From positions 149,148 to 195,813 of the forward strand of contig MU129028.1 in NCBI GenBank assembly GCA_014904985.1: a DNA stretch of 46,666 nt. The letters run 5' to 3'. Positions 11,482 through 20,818 of the stretch are shown piece after piece. The position numbers and the translations under genes were made by a program. The DNA is from Hydnum rufescens UP504 (Eukaryota > Basidiomycota > Agaricomycetes > Cantharellales > Hydnaceae). Below the pieces are notes generated by a model, which ran no database searches, was not told the origin of the DNA, and was given only the letters and a program-made list of their open reading frames with translations. Positions within the stretch are counted from its first letter, which is position 1, and each line of letters opens with the position of its first letter.

Positions 11482-11586
11482 GTGAGTTCCCTTCCCCCAA
11501 TGATACTGGTGGCGCAAAAAGAGCAGCGAAAGCTGCTCTTTTTGCGCCTGCATCGAATTTCTTTACTAACTTAGTTATTATTCTAG
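11482..11586 (+). other. Reference hairpin intron (105 nt)
   Basis: The donor is AAG-GTGAGT and the acceptor TTATTATTCTAG; the branch-point candidate TTTACTAAC lies about 20 nt before the acceptor. A 38-bp perfect hairpin at 11,511-11,548 has 17-bp arms beginning GGCGCAAAAAGAGCAGC and a GAAA loop. It sits centrally between donor and branch point, where it could bring the two splice sites together. Confidence 0.75.
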
Positions 11587-13700
11587 GTCCTGGCCTGGTC
11601 CCAGGTGCCAAACGACAAAATCCAACCGGCCAGGCCCCCCACGGCAACACGCCAAACGAAACCACACGAAATGAAAGGAAACAACGCCAAACGAAAGCAC
11701 GAGAGGTGGCAACGCGAACCACACACCCGCTGCGGCAGGTGTGTGGTTCTATATAAGGTAAGTACGCTTATACACCCACAACGGCGTGAAAGAGCAGCAG
11801 ATGCCGCTCTTTTGCGCCGATTTTAGTTCTTAACTAATACATTATTTATTATTCTAGGTTATCGACCAGAAGCAGCAAAATGACGATCCGCCGAACGAAC
11901 CACCCAGAAATGATGATGCGACCCGCCAACGACGGCTGGCCAGACAAAACCCCGATGGAACCACACATCCGCTTCGGCGGGTGTGTGGTAAATTTAAGGT
12001 AAGCATCTGTACAACCACGCAAAAGGAGCAGCGTATGCTGCTCCTTTTGCGTGGCTTTTCTTTTTTTTCTTTTTCACTAACTATTATTTTTTATTCCATA
12101 TTGTCATTTGAACACACAATGAAGCCCCCCACCAAATGAAAGCTACGAACGTAACCCACCAAAACCCCAACCAAACAAAACCCGCGGCCCACCAGACGAA
12201 ACCCGGGACCGGAAACCCACGACGCGAGACCACAGAAAACACAGACAGAACCACACACCCGCTTCGGCGGGCGTGTGGTCATGTCAAGTAAGCACATGTA
12301 CAACCGCGCAAAAGGAGCAGCGTACGCTGCTCCTCTTGCATGGCTTTTTTCTTTTTTTTTTTTTCTTTTTCACTAATGTATTATTTATTTATTTTAGGTT
12401 GTTATCGGAACCCATAACGAAGCCCCCCGCCAAAACCCCAACCAAACGAAACCCCCCCACGATCAGCTAACCAGACGAAACCCGCGACACGAGACCACAA
12501 AGCGCAGACGGAACCACACACCCGCCGAAGCGGGTGTGTGGTAATCACAAAACCAAGGAGAAGAACAGCAGGAACGTAGAGTGCCACACACCCGCTGCGG
12601 CGGGTGTGTGGCATATTTGGTAAGTCTTCTTTTAATAGCTACAAATGCGCAAAAAGGGCAGCAGTTGCTGCTCTTTTTGCATGGTTGTTACTCTTCAACT
12701 GACACTTTATTTTTATTCTAGCCTAAGATGTCCTACCTAAACCTGTGAAACCACGCAGCCACAAACACAAACCCGCAATGACGAACGCAACGCGGAAGCC
12801 CCAAATGCCACCTCGCGACTGTGCAAATAGGACCCATGCAAAGGAGCAACCAAAGGCCCACCATACCCCCTACGAATGCACGACGGCAAACGACGCCCTG
12901 TGCCAACGCATGATACTGAAACGAGCCAGACCACATACCCGCTGCAGCGGGTGTGTGGTCACCTAAGATGAGTTCCTTTCCCCCGTAGATACAGCAGCGC
13001 AAAAAGAGCAGCGAAGGCTGCTCTTTTTGCGTCGCCTTTAACTATTTACTAACCTAACTTTTTTTATTCTGGATCTTGCTCCCCCAAAAACCCCCAAACC
13101 CACGTGAGCTCCATACAAAAAACCGAGAGTGGAAGCGGTACGAACGAGTACCCCCACCCGCTTCGGCGGGTGGGTGGTACCATGGTTTTTTTTTTAAATT
13201 TTATTTTATTTCTATGCATACAGTGACGCAAAAGGAGCAGCACAAGCTGCTCCTTTTGCATTGCTTTTGAATTTTTTACTAATGTATTCTAGGATCCGAA
13301 CCGAAACCCATGAAACACACCACCTGCCCCCATATGCAAACTACGCGACAGGGGGCCAAAACAAGTACCACACCCGCCTCGGTGGGCGGGTGTATGGTAC
13401 CATAAGGTATTTTTTTAAAATTTTCTATACGTACAGTGATGCAAAAGGAGCAGCGCAAGCTGCTCCTTTTGTGTCACTTCGAATTTTTTTTACTAATGTC
13501 CGCTATTATTCTAGGATCAAATCCAAAGCTCCGAAACGACAACCCACCCCCGACGGACACGCGTGGCCAGTCGAAACAATCTGTGCAATGGTGGACCGCT
13601 GAGCCCCCCAAATGGCCACCGATGAGCCGGTCGAACCCCCGCCCAACCCCCCAAGGGAGAATTGGCCGGTACCACACCCGCTGAGGGGTGTGGTATGTTT

Positions 13701-14098
13701 TTTTTTAAATTGAATTTTTAAATAAATAAATAAATAAAGAAGTAAATAGGAATGGAACCTACCACCCATGACCAGGTGGTGTAATGATAATAAATAATAA
13801 TTATAGACGAAACATCACCCCAGAGGGGGTATAATATAATAATAAATAATTGTGATCATCCCCGATAAGCCCGTATGGCCCACTGTGCAAGTCTGAGCTT
13901 AGGTGACTGACCAATGCCTAACCCAATATATTGAAGTTCTGTGGCCAGTCTAAGTCCCACACAGGGGCCCCTGGGGGCCCCTGCTTGAATCACAGAAATC
14001 AGGTTAGCCGGCCCCAGGGGCCCCAGCATCAAAACCTCTAGTTAGACTATATAAATGCAAGGCTCATAATATCTAACTAGACCTACATTTGTGGCTGA
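13701..14098. repeat. D1 right end: AATAAA tract, conserved tail, GGGGCCCC cluster, terminal repeat
   Basis: An (AAAT)n run with AATAAA repeats lies at about 13,720-13,740, beyond the last exon palindrome, consistent with a polyadenylation region for the rightward transcript. A conserved non-repetitive tail (about 13,855-13,960) follows and is also present near 10,500-10,610 and 27,760-27,860. Then come GGGGCCCC palindromes (13,963-14,020) and the terminal repeat ending at 14,098. Confidence 0.7.
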
Positions 14099-14104
14099 CT
14101 GAGT

Positions 14105-16290
14105 TGCTCCATTCCATTTTGCTAACTGCTCCTCCCTCATTTGCTTCCTTTCGGTAACTGCTGCCTTTTGTGCTGCAGCAGCCACCCTTGAGGCAAGAGC
14201 CTTCTCCTTTCAAGCCTGCTTCTCTTCTGCGAGCTTCCGACAATTTTCATGGGCGTGTGCAAGAAGATCCTCAGTTTGTTGGCATGATACAAGGAGACCT
14301 GTTTCCGATGTGAGTTTCATCGATATGTTGTCTTTTGGTTTTGCTTTCTCCTCTTTGTGCTGAAGCTGGTGCGAGATCTTCTTACAGTATAGGTTCTGGA
14401 GCATGAGCTGAGTTTCGTAGGATTCCTGTGTGGCTTGGCATTGTGTGAGGTGGATTTTGGAGAGATCTAGCTCGGTGTGTAGCATTGTCACGAGACAATG
14501 AAGTTCGCTTTTTGTATATTGGTCTTCACCCTCCTGAGAGACCAGGAGGTTCCAGTCAGGGTCTTGGAGGGAGGTGGGAGGTTTTATGGCAATGGTGGGT
14601 ATTCCAGCCATTTCGGACTGAGCAGGGGATGCTGATATGAGATGAGCACTTGATGAAGATTCTGTTAGTGTATCACGCATGATTGAGGCCCGAAGCTTCA
14701 GCCTCTCCGAAGTACGGACATGAGGGGCATCCTCACAAGGCAGTGATGGAGGATATTCGGTAGGTGAACGGTCACTCTCTTGAGTGCCAGCAGGTGCGTT
14801 AAATGCCAATAATGCTGGCTGTTCATCCTGTCGTGTATGAATGATATCTTGATCCACTGTAAGGGGGTTATGCGGTTTGATTGGTGATAAGGTAGCCCAT
14901 GCGGACATAATCGCACGAACTGGACTTGGTTGTGTGAAAGGAAGCTTGCCCGCAAGAGAGGTTGTTGCGGATGGGGCCAATGCTGATTCCATGATGACAC
15001 TTGGATCGAATGGGATGACACCTGTCTTCCAGAATGCCGAAAGAATTGTGGACTTGGTAAATGCATGCTGGTATGCTCTCCCAAAGATTAACAAGAATGA
15101 ATCTTTATTGACAATGCCCCCAGTCTCTTTCTCCCACCTGTGACACTCCTCTGTCCAGAATGTTTTCAGCACTCCGAAGACTGCAACATCGAGGCCTTGA
15201 AAAACATGGGTAGCATGCGGTGGGTAGCACAGTGTGACAATATTGTGAGCATGCGAATATTTGATGAAGTCAAGGGTGAGGTGCAATGCATGCCCATCAA
15301 CAAGGAGAAGCCATGGGTGTCCATTTGCTTTTTCGTTTGTTTGTTTGTCAAAATCCTCAAGCCAGGCAAGTCCCAAATCCCCATCTGTCCATCCTTTCTC
15401 TGACATAGCGATGCTTGGCTCTGATTAGGATCCAATCGTTAAAATAAAACAAACATAACATACTTTGCCCCCGTTATATTGTGATTAGGATCGGATGAAT
15501 TCCATCGTGTCTGAAGTAGAGCCCCTTTGAATATGACTGTTGGTGTGAGGTGTGTGCCATCTGCCATGATAGTGCACATTACAGTGATTGTTTCACGATT
15601 CCCAGTCACAATCTCGTACTGGTTCTTCTGGCCAGTGCGCCCAATAACACAAACAGATGTCCCCAATGATGGAATAAAGCCAGTTTCATCAAACCCACCT
15701 GTATTCTTTGGGTCAATAGGTACTCCTCCACTGAATTCTCCATCGAGGGCTTGTTTCAAAAGCATGCACCACCCCTTTTTGGTATGTGCATTTACAGCAC
15801 GTCCTCGGCTCTGATGAAGTGATGTGCCCCAATAGGTTGAGATACGGTGGCAATATCTGTTTAGAAAGTTATGTGACCACTGTTTACCAAGTGGTTTGAA
15901 AGGTGTGCCTTGGGCTGTGCCTTTGGCTTTGAGGATCTCCTCTCCTTTCTCGTAAAGTGACTGGTGTGTGAAGGGAAATCCTCGTTCGGCCTCATGGAGT
16001 GCATGATCAATAAGAACCTCTGCCTCAGCCTCAGTGAAGCGGCACTTGGATGCATTGAATTCCTGTATGTCCCATTTCCCATTAATGTGCCGAGAGAGGG
16101 TACTGATATTCAACTCTGCATACTGAGGTTTGCTGAGAATGGCACGGAGACTCAACGGATGTGTTCCAACTTGACTTGTAGATAGATGGTTGTGGGATCT
16201 CTGGTAGTCGTGGAGTGCAGACTGATAGAGGGCTGCTTTTTTTTCGGATTTAACATGGGCACGCTCTCTGTCTCCCTTTGCCTGAACCAT
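14105..16290 (-). pseudogene. pogo-type (Tc1/mariner superfamily) DDE transposase
   Basis: The first long frame (16,290-15,439) has a Psq/CENP-B-like DNA-binding region: SLRAILSKPQYAELN near residue 45 and LSRHINGKWDIQEF near 65. It ends with the first catalytic aspartate in FDETGF near residue 204. A short intron (about 15,463-15,421, GTATGT to TCAG) leads to the second frame (15,406-14,210). That frame carries SEKGWTDG, then VDGH (second Asp) and GLDVAVF (third Asp), 35 residues apart, and the TGVIPFDP motif. Splicing exactly at these sites does not keep phase, so a small indel or another site is needed. The TGA after EEKQA is at a CGA position, and open frame with charged helix continues to about 14,105, where the D1 terminal repeat cuts in. 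No terminal repeats of its own could be identified. It is among the better-preserved proteins here. Confidence 0.8.
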
Positions 16291-16310
16291 AATGAGTAGG
16301 CAGAGTGTGA

Positions 16311-16970
16311 AAGCCGTTAGGATAGCAAAATTTGAAGGATGAATTGATTTTGTAATTCAACACCATTTGATTTTGTGGTATCCAAAAATGCATCCGTATT
16401 GTGACACCAAGTTGCTCTCATGATTGGTTTTCTATGGCAAAACTGTATTATTGATTCATATGTAGCTATACAGCTTGAAAAATCATCCATATAAGAAGTA
16501 GGGCTTGGTCCACAAGCTAAATCATCACATGATCTACCTGAAAAGTGCATATTTTGGGCTTAATCACAGTTTCCTAGCTCCCCCAGCTTTCCAGCTACAT
16601 TTTACTATGCTTGAGCATGTTCATTGCATGAAACTCGAGAAATCTTGTTAAAGACTCAAGAGATTCTAAGCATTTTTGAGGAAGATATGGGCAGTGTTTC
16701 ACGGATGTATTTTGTTTCAAGGATTTGTAATACACTGTATGGAAATTATCCTAAATAGGAAATGATTGGATGCAAATCCATTAAGAACCCAACTGAGCCA
16801 TTGCTGATATTAAAATGCCCGGGGTTACACAGCTGATGCAACAGCCAACCTGATGCATCAAAAACGTGGTAATGGTAACTTACGTAATCTTTGCAAAGCT
16901 CTCATGGTAACTTACTGTTTCAATGCAAAAAGGCTACATCAGCAGGTGCAATGGAAATTGAGAACAAGAA
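16311..16970. other. Unassigned stretch upstream of the pogo gene
   Basis: No gene is recognised. A short direct repeat TGGTAACTTAC occurs near 16,876 and 16,905. The stretch could contain the pogo element's 5' terminus and older sequence, but no inverted terminal repeat is apparent. Confidence 0.35.
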
Positions 16971-17240
16971 CCCTCCCTTGAGCTTCTTCCCAGGGGGATG
17001 ACTCAGAACTCACCCTTGTGGATTTCAGCTGAATGGAGATCCGTGAAAAACACCCCTCCTGGAGAATGATGGACTCATACCCCTGCAAGGTCATCCAGGA
17101 GAATTCAAGCAGAATGTCTGAGAGCAGTTCTCCTCAATGTTTGGTGAGCCCACCAAATATGCATGGGTGATGAAGAAAAACCACCTGCAGGAAACAAGGC
17201 ACACTGGCCTTACTACCAGCATCATCCAGCCTACTTCCGC
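16971..17240 (+). pseudogene. Retrotransposon A internal region, upstream part
   Basis: A coding-like stretch (FSSMFGEPTKYAWVMKKNH near 17,127-17,180) runs up to the insertion site of LTR-like element B1. The frame that reads YYQHHPAYFR just before 17,240 continues as KAKGLPSEVYLEGCSDG after removal of B1 and one copy of the 4-bp duplication. This shows that the two parts were once contiguous. I do not recognise the protein family. Confidence 0.5.
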
Positions 17241-18887
17241 TGTGGAAGATAAAAACATCCAGTATCAGAAAACGCGAAATCACACCACTCCCAGCCTTTG
17301 GACATCACATGACCAATTACAAAATTAATTACGGCTATGCGTGGAAATTGAATTCGTTCTATAACTCTGTCAGTTTTGATCGGAGAGGTACGCCATATAA
17401 CGCTTAGAAAGCTACGATTCACACCTTTCGAACGGTACCAAACACAAGTCGAACGGACCAAAACTGCACTCTCCAGGCCAATTTTACTACCAAAATCCGG
17501 ATTTCCAGTAAAAAACGACTTTCTCCGTCAGTTCGCATTCATCCTTTCGGAACAACCGCGCCTTAGAAAGATATAAAAAATCCGCATCCGACGGTACTGA
17601 GCACGCGAGAACAGATCAAAACTGAGCTCTACAGAACGATATTACTATCAGAATCAACACCCATCAGTAAAAAACGAATTTCTCTGTCAGTTTACACCGG
17701 ATTTTCTCGGAACCACTGCGCCAGAAAGCTGTTAAAAATACGCATCTAATGATACCAAGAACGTCTATTACGGATGCAAACTGCTGTTTCTGCATCGAAT
17801 CCCATCCCATGCACTTGTCCCCATTATCAACCAACAACAAAACACCTTAACCACTGGACTATGCTCAAATTAATCTCCAAAACCCGGAGATATCCTTTCA
17901 TTTTGCCTCCAGAATGCTCCACATGGTCAGTGACCACATGCTTCCAAGCATTCCACATGCTCAGCAAATTGGTGACATCACCCCCCCTCATGATTCTTTT
18001 TGTTCTCTTTATGAATGACATCACTATGACATCACTCCTCATGATTTCTTTTGTTCTCCTTATGCATGACTCAGCTATGACCGCATTATTACATCATCTT
18101 GTTATTTTTCTTTGTTCTCACCTATGACTCACATATGACTCACCCATGGGGGAGTCATATTTCTTAAACACAGCCACCTTCAGAAAGGTATAAAAGCTGG
18201 TAGATTTCCTGTACCCCTACACAATCATCTCCTCTCTGGAAATCATTACTGTCAACCACTGTCAACTTTTCTGCTTGCCTCTAAAGAACAGTCTATCTAT
18301 AAGCCATCTGGAGCTAAGTCATCTTCAAGGTTGTTGAGACAAAGCCTCTGGTAGCCCTCTACATGAATCACTAAAGCCAAGGATAGTTGCAGGACCTAAG
18401 GTTAGAGTTGCTGGACATCCAAGGAAAAGTAAGCATAATGAAATACGTATCAGGTTTTGAAGAAAGAAGAAAGAAACATACTAACAAGACTAACCAAGCA
18501 CTGACCAGTCTATAAACCACAGATATCCGCATTTTGACCAGGAGAATGTAAACAAGAATACACAAATATCAGTAAACAGACCAACACAACACAAACAACA
18601 TATAACCTTTCTATAAGCATCACCTACAATGTATAAGCCTTTCTATAAGCATCCCACACAACGTATAAGCCTTTCTACAAGCATCCCAAATGATATATCA
18701 TTGACTACAGCTAGTCCATATCCCTTCCTATTCTCCACTGAACACCATACATGTCTTGCAGAGTGTGATCAACCATTGAAGCGAACCAGCCCAACGAATA
18801 ACAACAGAAATACAGTCTCCCATCTACACACTGGCTGAACCAGATTTTGATTTGACAGTCATCGGAGCTCCCAACCCTTCTTCTATA
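17241..18887 (+). mobile_element. LTR-like element B1 (complete, 1,647 bp)
   Basis: It starts TGTGGAAGATAAAA and ends CTTCTATA; TGTGGAAGA and TCTTCTATA form an imperfect 9-bp terminal inverted repeat. It is flanked by CCGC (17,237-17,240) and CTGC (18,888-18,891), a 4-bp target duplication with one CG-to-TG change. A TATA box (TATAAAAG) is at 18,189. About 240 nt downstream a splice donor GTAAGC (18,429) is followed by CTAACC/CTGACC branch candidates and an ACAG acceptor at 18,532, giving a 104-nt leader intron. This looks like a solo LTR with its own promoter and a leader intron, from a family whose coding region is not present here. Confidence 0.7.
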
Positions 18888-20343
18888 CTGCAAAGCCAAG
18901 GGCCTGCCCAGTGAAGTCTACCTGGAGGGCTGCTCTGATGGCTGTTGCAAATCCAGGAAGGCAACTATCTGCCAGTACTGAAGGAGCTGCAGGAATGCCT
19001 GGGGGAGGTGACGTTGCCTCTGACCAAGTGGGCCAATCACGAATTCTCTCCTCCCCCCCTGGCCTTCCTCCATCAGAATTATCTGATGTGTCATGAATGG
19101 ATGGAACACAAAGGACATGAATGGTGCAAGCCCGAACCTTTCCCCGAACCCACCTTACAAACTGAGTTGGCAGCACGCCTAATTGACCCCTCCACCCACA
19201 CTCACAGTGTTCCCCCTGCCCTGCTGGAGCACCTTGATGATATAGACCCCTGTTACCCCTCCACTTGAGGTGCAGCAAGAAGGTCCTGTGTGGAATTGCC
19301 AGAGGAGAGATGAGTATGCCAGTGACAGGATGCTCCCTCCTATCCTGAGGAAGAACTTGAACCATATGAGGACTTTGAATCTCAAGAGGATAATGATTTC
19401 ACCCTGCCAGAAGGGGCCGCTCTCCTGTCCAATGAGTCCCCCACCAAGGAATCAGGGAACATGCCACCTACTACCGACCCTGATGAAATCTGGGGAGAAA
19501 CCAAGGTGCGAATGGAGAGGTTCCCAGTGGAATTATCCCCATTTGTGTACTTGAATTACCCAGTGAAATTGGAGGAGGAACTAGTCAAATACTACAGTTC
19601 TGGGGTCAAAGAATGGCTCTATGAAGAACCCCGGCTCATCCTGGTCTTTACACATCGGGACCATGCCCACAGAGCCCTAGAGAGCCAAAAGGGGGCAGTG
19701 AAGTTCTACCCTTCAGAGCCCTCAGCATGCGCCCGGCCATACGAGGAAGGAAAATATCATATGTGGAGTGGGGAAGTCCAAAACCAGATTTTGGAGACTG
19801 TCAAGATATGCCACACAGGGCATAAGAATGAATGTCCTATCCCAGAAATGGTTCTTGTAAGTGGTAGCCCAGCTCGCCCCCCCAGCACGATGTTCAAATT
19901 GGCTGACCTCATGCGGGTGCTCTACCCCCAAAGCCCCCCTCAGATTTTCGGAACCTCCCAAAGCCTCATGTTGCAATACTTGATCTCACCCCTGATCACA
20001 ATCTGATATCTTAAGCAGAGGGTGAATCATCTCAAACCTATCGAACACCCATTCACTGCCCAGACCATTAAGGCCACGAATGAGGTATTAGGGGTACCCA
20101 AAAGACACCTATCATATGAAGATCCCATCAAATTCAATGTGCAAATCCCATTCCTAGGTCCCCACCATGATGTCCTCGTATGGCTAGCCCACACCATCCC
20201 GGAAGTCGACCCCACCTCTATTGGGGCCCACAGCACGTATGCCAGTGAACAATTCAGATGGAATGGGTGGTTTGAAAGGTATGAGATTATGTTAGATGAC
20301 CTAGGTATCAAAGACCTTGGCCTCCTGGAACAAGAATTGTAGT
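18888..20343 (+). pseudogene. Unidentified 3' ORF region of retrotransposon A
   Basis: Two overlapping readable stretches exist. One (about 18,945-19,265) includes PLTKWANHEFSPPPLAFLHQ. The other (about 19,340-20,003) includes MERFPVELSPFVYLNYPVK near 19,512-19,570 and LVFTHRDHAHRALESQKGAV near 19,640. A third, at 20,022-20,340, ends WNGWFERYEIMLDDLGIKDL and a stop only a few bases before the polypurine tract. Being directly 5' of a PPT and LTR, this must be the last gene segment of the element, yet nothing resembles integrase, RNase H or a chromodomain. It may be a Gag-like or extra ORF of a non-autonomous LTR element. At least two frame changes are present. Confidence 0.5.
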
Positions 20344-20348
20344 GTCCA

Positions 20349-20361
20349 CGCTGGGGGGCTC
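20349..20361 (+). other. Polypurine tract of retrotransposon A
   Basis: CGCTGGGGGGCTC lies immediately 5' of the LTR start TGTAATATAG. This is the usual position of the primer for plus-strand DNA synthesis in LTR retrotransposons. Confidence 0.75.
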
Positions 20362-20818
20362 TGTAATATAGTGCTCAAGGTTTGTATGTACATAGCTGTC
20401 ATCCCCTATGTCCATCCCTTTGTCTGTACTATTACATAATAGCATGGCCATGATGATTCTAAGTCACTAATGTGGCAGAATCAAATCTACTTTTCTGCCT
20501 GGACTTCTTTGCTCTCACGAGACCCGTGAAACTACGCAGCCACGCAACTGAGTCGCATTACAACCCACCTGACTAAGCTACCCGAACCATCGCCATAGAG
20601 CATGGTGTTGCAAAGGATAAGGGAGAGTTGTGTACAAGCGCAACTCTACTAAGTGAGTCTCTTCTCTGACCTACTAGCTGACTATTCCCTTGCCTCCTTA
20701 GATAGTAGTCTGGCCCCCTTAGCCAGCTACTACCACACCTCCCCTATTCCTTTCCCCTCTCCCTCTGCTTCTCCCACGTATGAGGTGAAGCCAGTGCTTA
20801 GCCTTGTGTGTGGCCCAT

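Larger units (their letters stand above)
11442..13700 (+). repeat. D1 right arm R2: best-preserved hairpin-intron array
   Basis: Eight intron hairpins lie near 11,511-11,548, 11,786-11,816, 12,018-12,050, 12,307-12,341, 12,646-12,681, 12,997-13,032, 13,225-13,259 and 13,438-13,471. Introns with GT donors and AG acceptors are 11,482-11,586, 11,758-11,857, 12,288-12,397 and 12,620-12,721 (100-110 nt). Donors also occur at 11,999 (acceptor lost) and 13,404 (GTATTT). The sixth unit has AAG-ATGAGT. Exon palindromes lie at 11,442, 11,960, 12,250, 12,513, 12,583, 12,930, 13,148, 13,366 and 13,669. The exons at 11,587-11,757 (171 nt) and 11,858-11,998 (141 nt) are open in phase 0, but T is so rare there that open frames are expected by composition. 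Confidence 0.85.
5731..14098. mobile_element. Composite of two D-family hairpin-intron array elements (D1)
   Basis: The left end begins TCAGCCAATTATTGG and the right end reads inward on the other strand as TCAGCCACAAATG. Both are followed by TCTA(A/G)TTAGATAT, a GCATTTATATA block and TCTAACTAGA, so these are imperfect terminal inverted repeats of about 70 bp. A complete relative (D4) is 4.8 kb, whereas this object is 8.4 kb. The excess comes from a junction near 10,655: the right end of one element stops inside its GC-rich terminus and text resumes just left of the centre of a second copy. The left flank is the Plavaka relic and the right flank is the end of the pogo-type transposase. The two flanks have been brought together, most simply by recombination between two D copies. 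No transposase is encoded. Confidence 0.8.

Noticed and set aside
11587..11998. Two consecutive phase-0 open exons in R2 as proof of a protein-coding gene.
   Set aside because: The sense strand is nearly devoid of T, so stops are rare by composition. The R1 copy of the second exon is 142 nt, and the D4 exons are not multiples of three. Coding remains open but unproved.
8061..13700. Regularly spaced palindromic repeats reminiscent of a CRISPR array.
   Set aside because: The unit is 200-350 bp with two different palindromes and eukaryotic splice signals, the 'spacers' are repetitive, and no cas genes exist; the surroundings are fungal transposons.
13855..13960. The conserved tail of D elements as a tRNA-derived SINE.
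   Set aside because: No A-box/B-box pair or cloverleaf could be recognised, and the tail always stays with D termini.
10656..14098. The R1/R2 similarity might be an assembly duplication.
   Set aside because: Many scattered differences, largely at CpG, plus indels and a different internal duplication show two real diverged copies.
18883..19365. A 160-residue minus-strand open frame.
   Set aside because: It overlaps the sense coding text of retrotransposon A that is continuous across the B1 insertion; the antisense frame has no recognisable feature.
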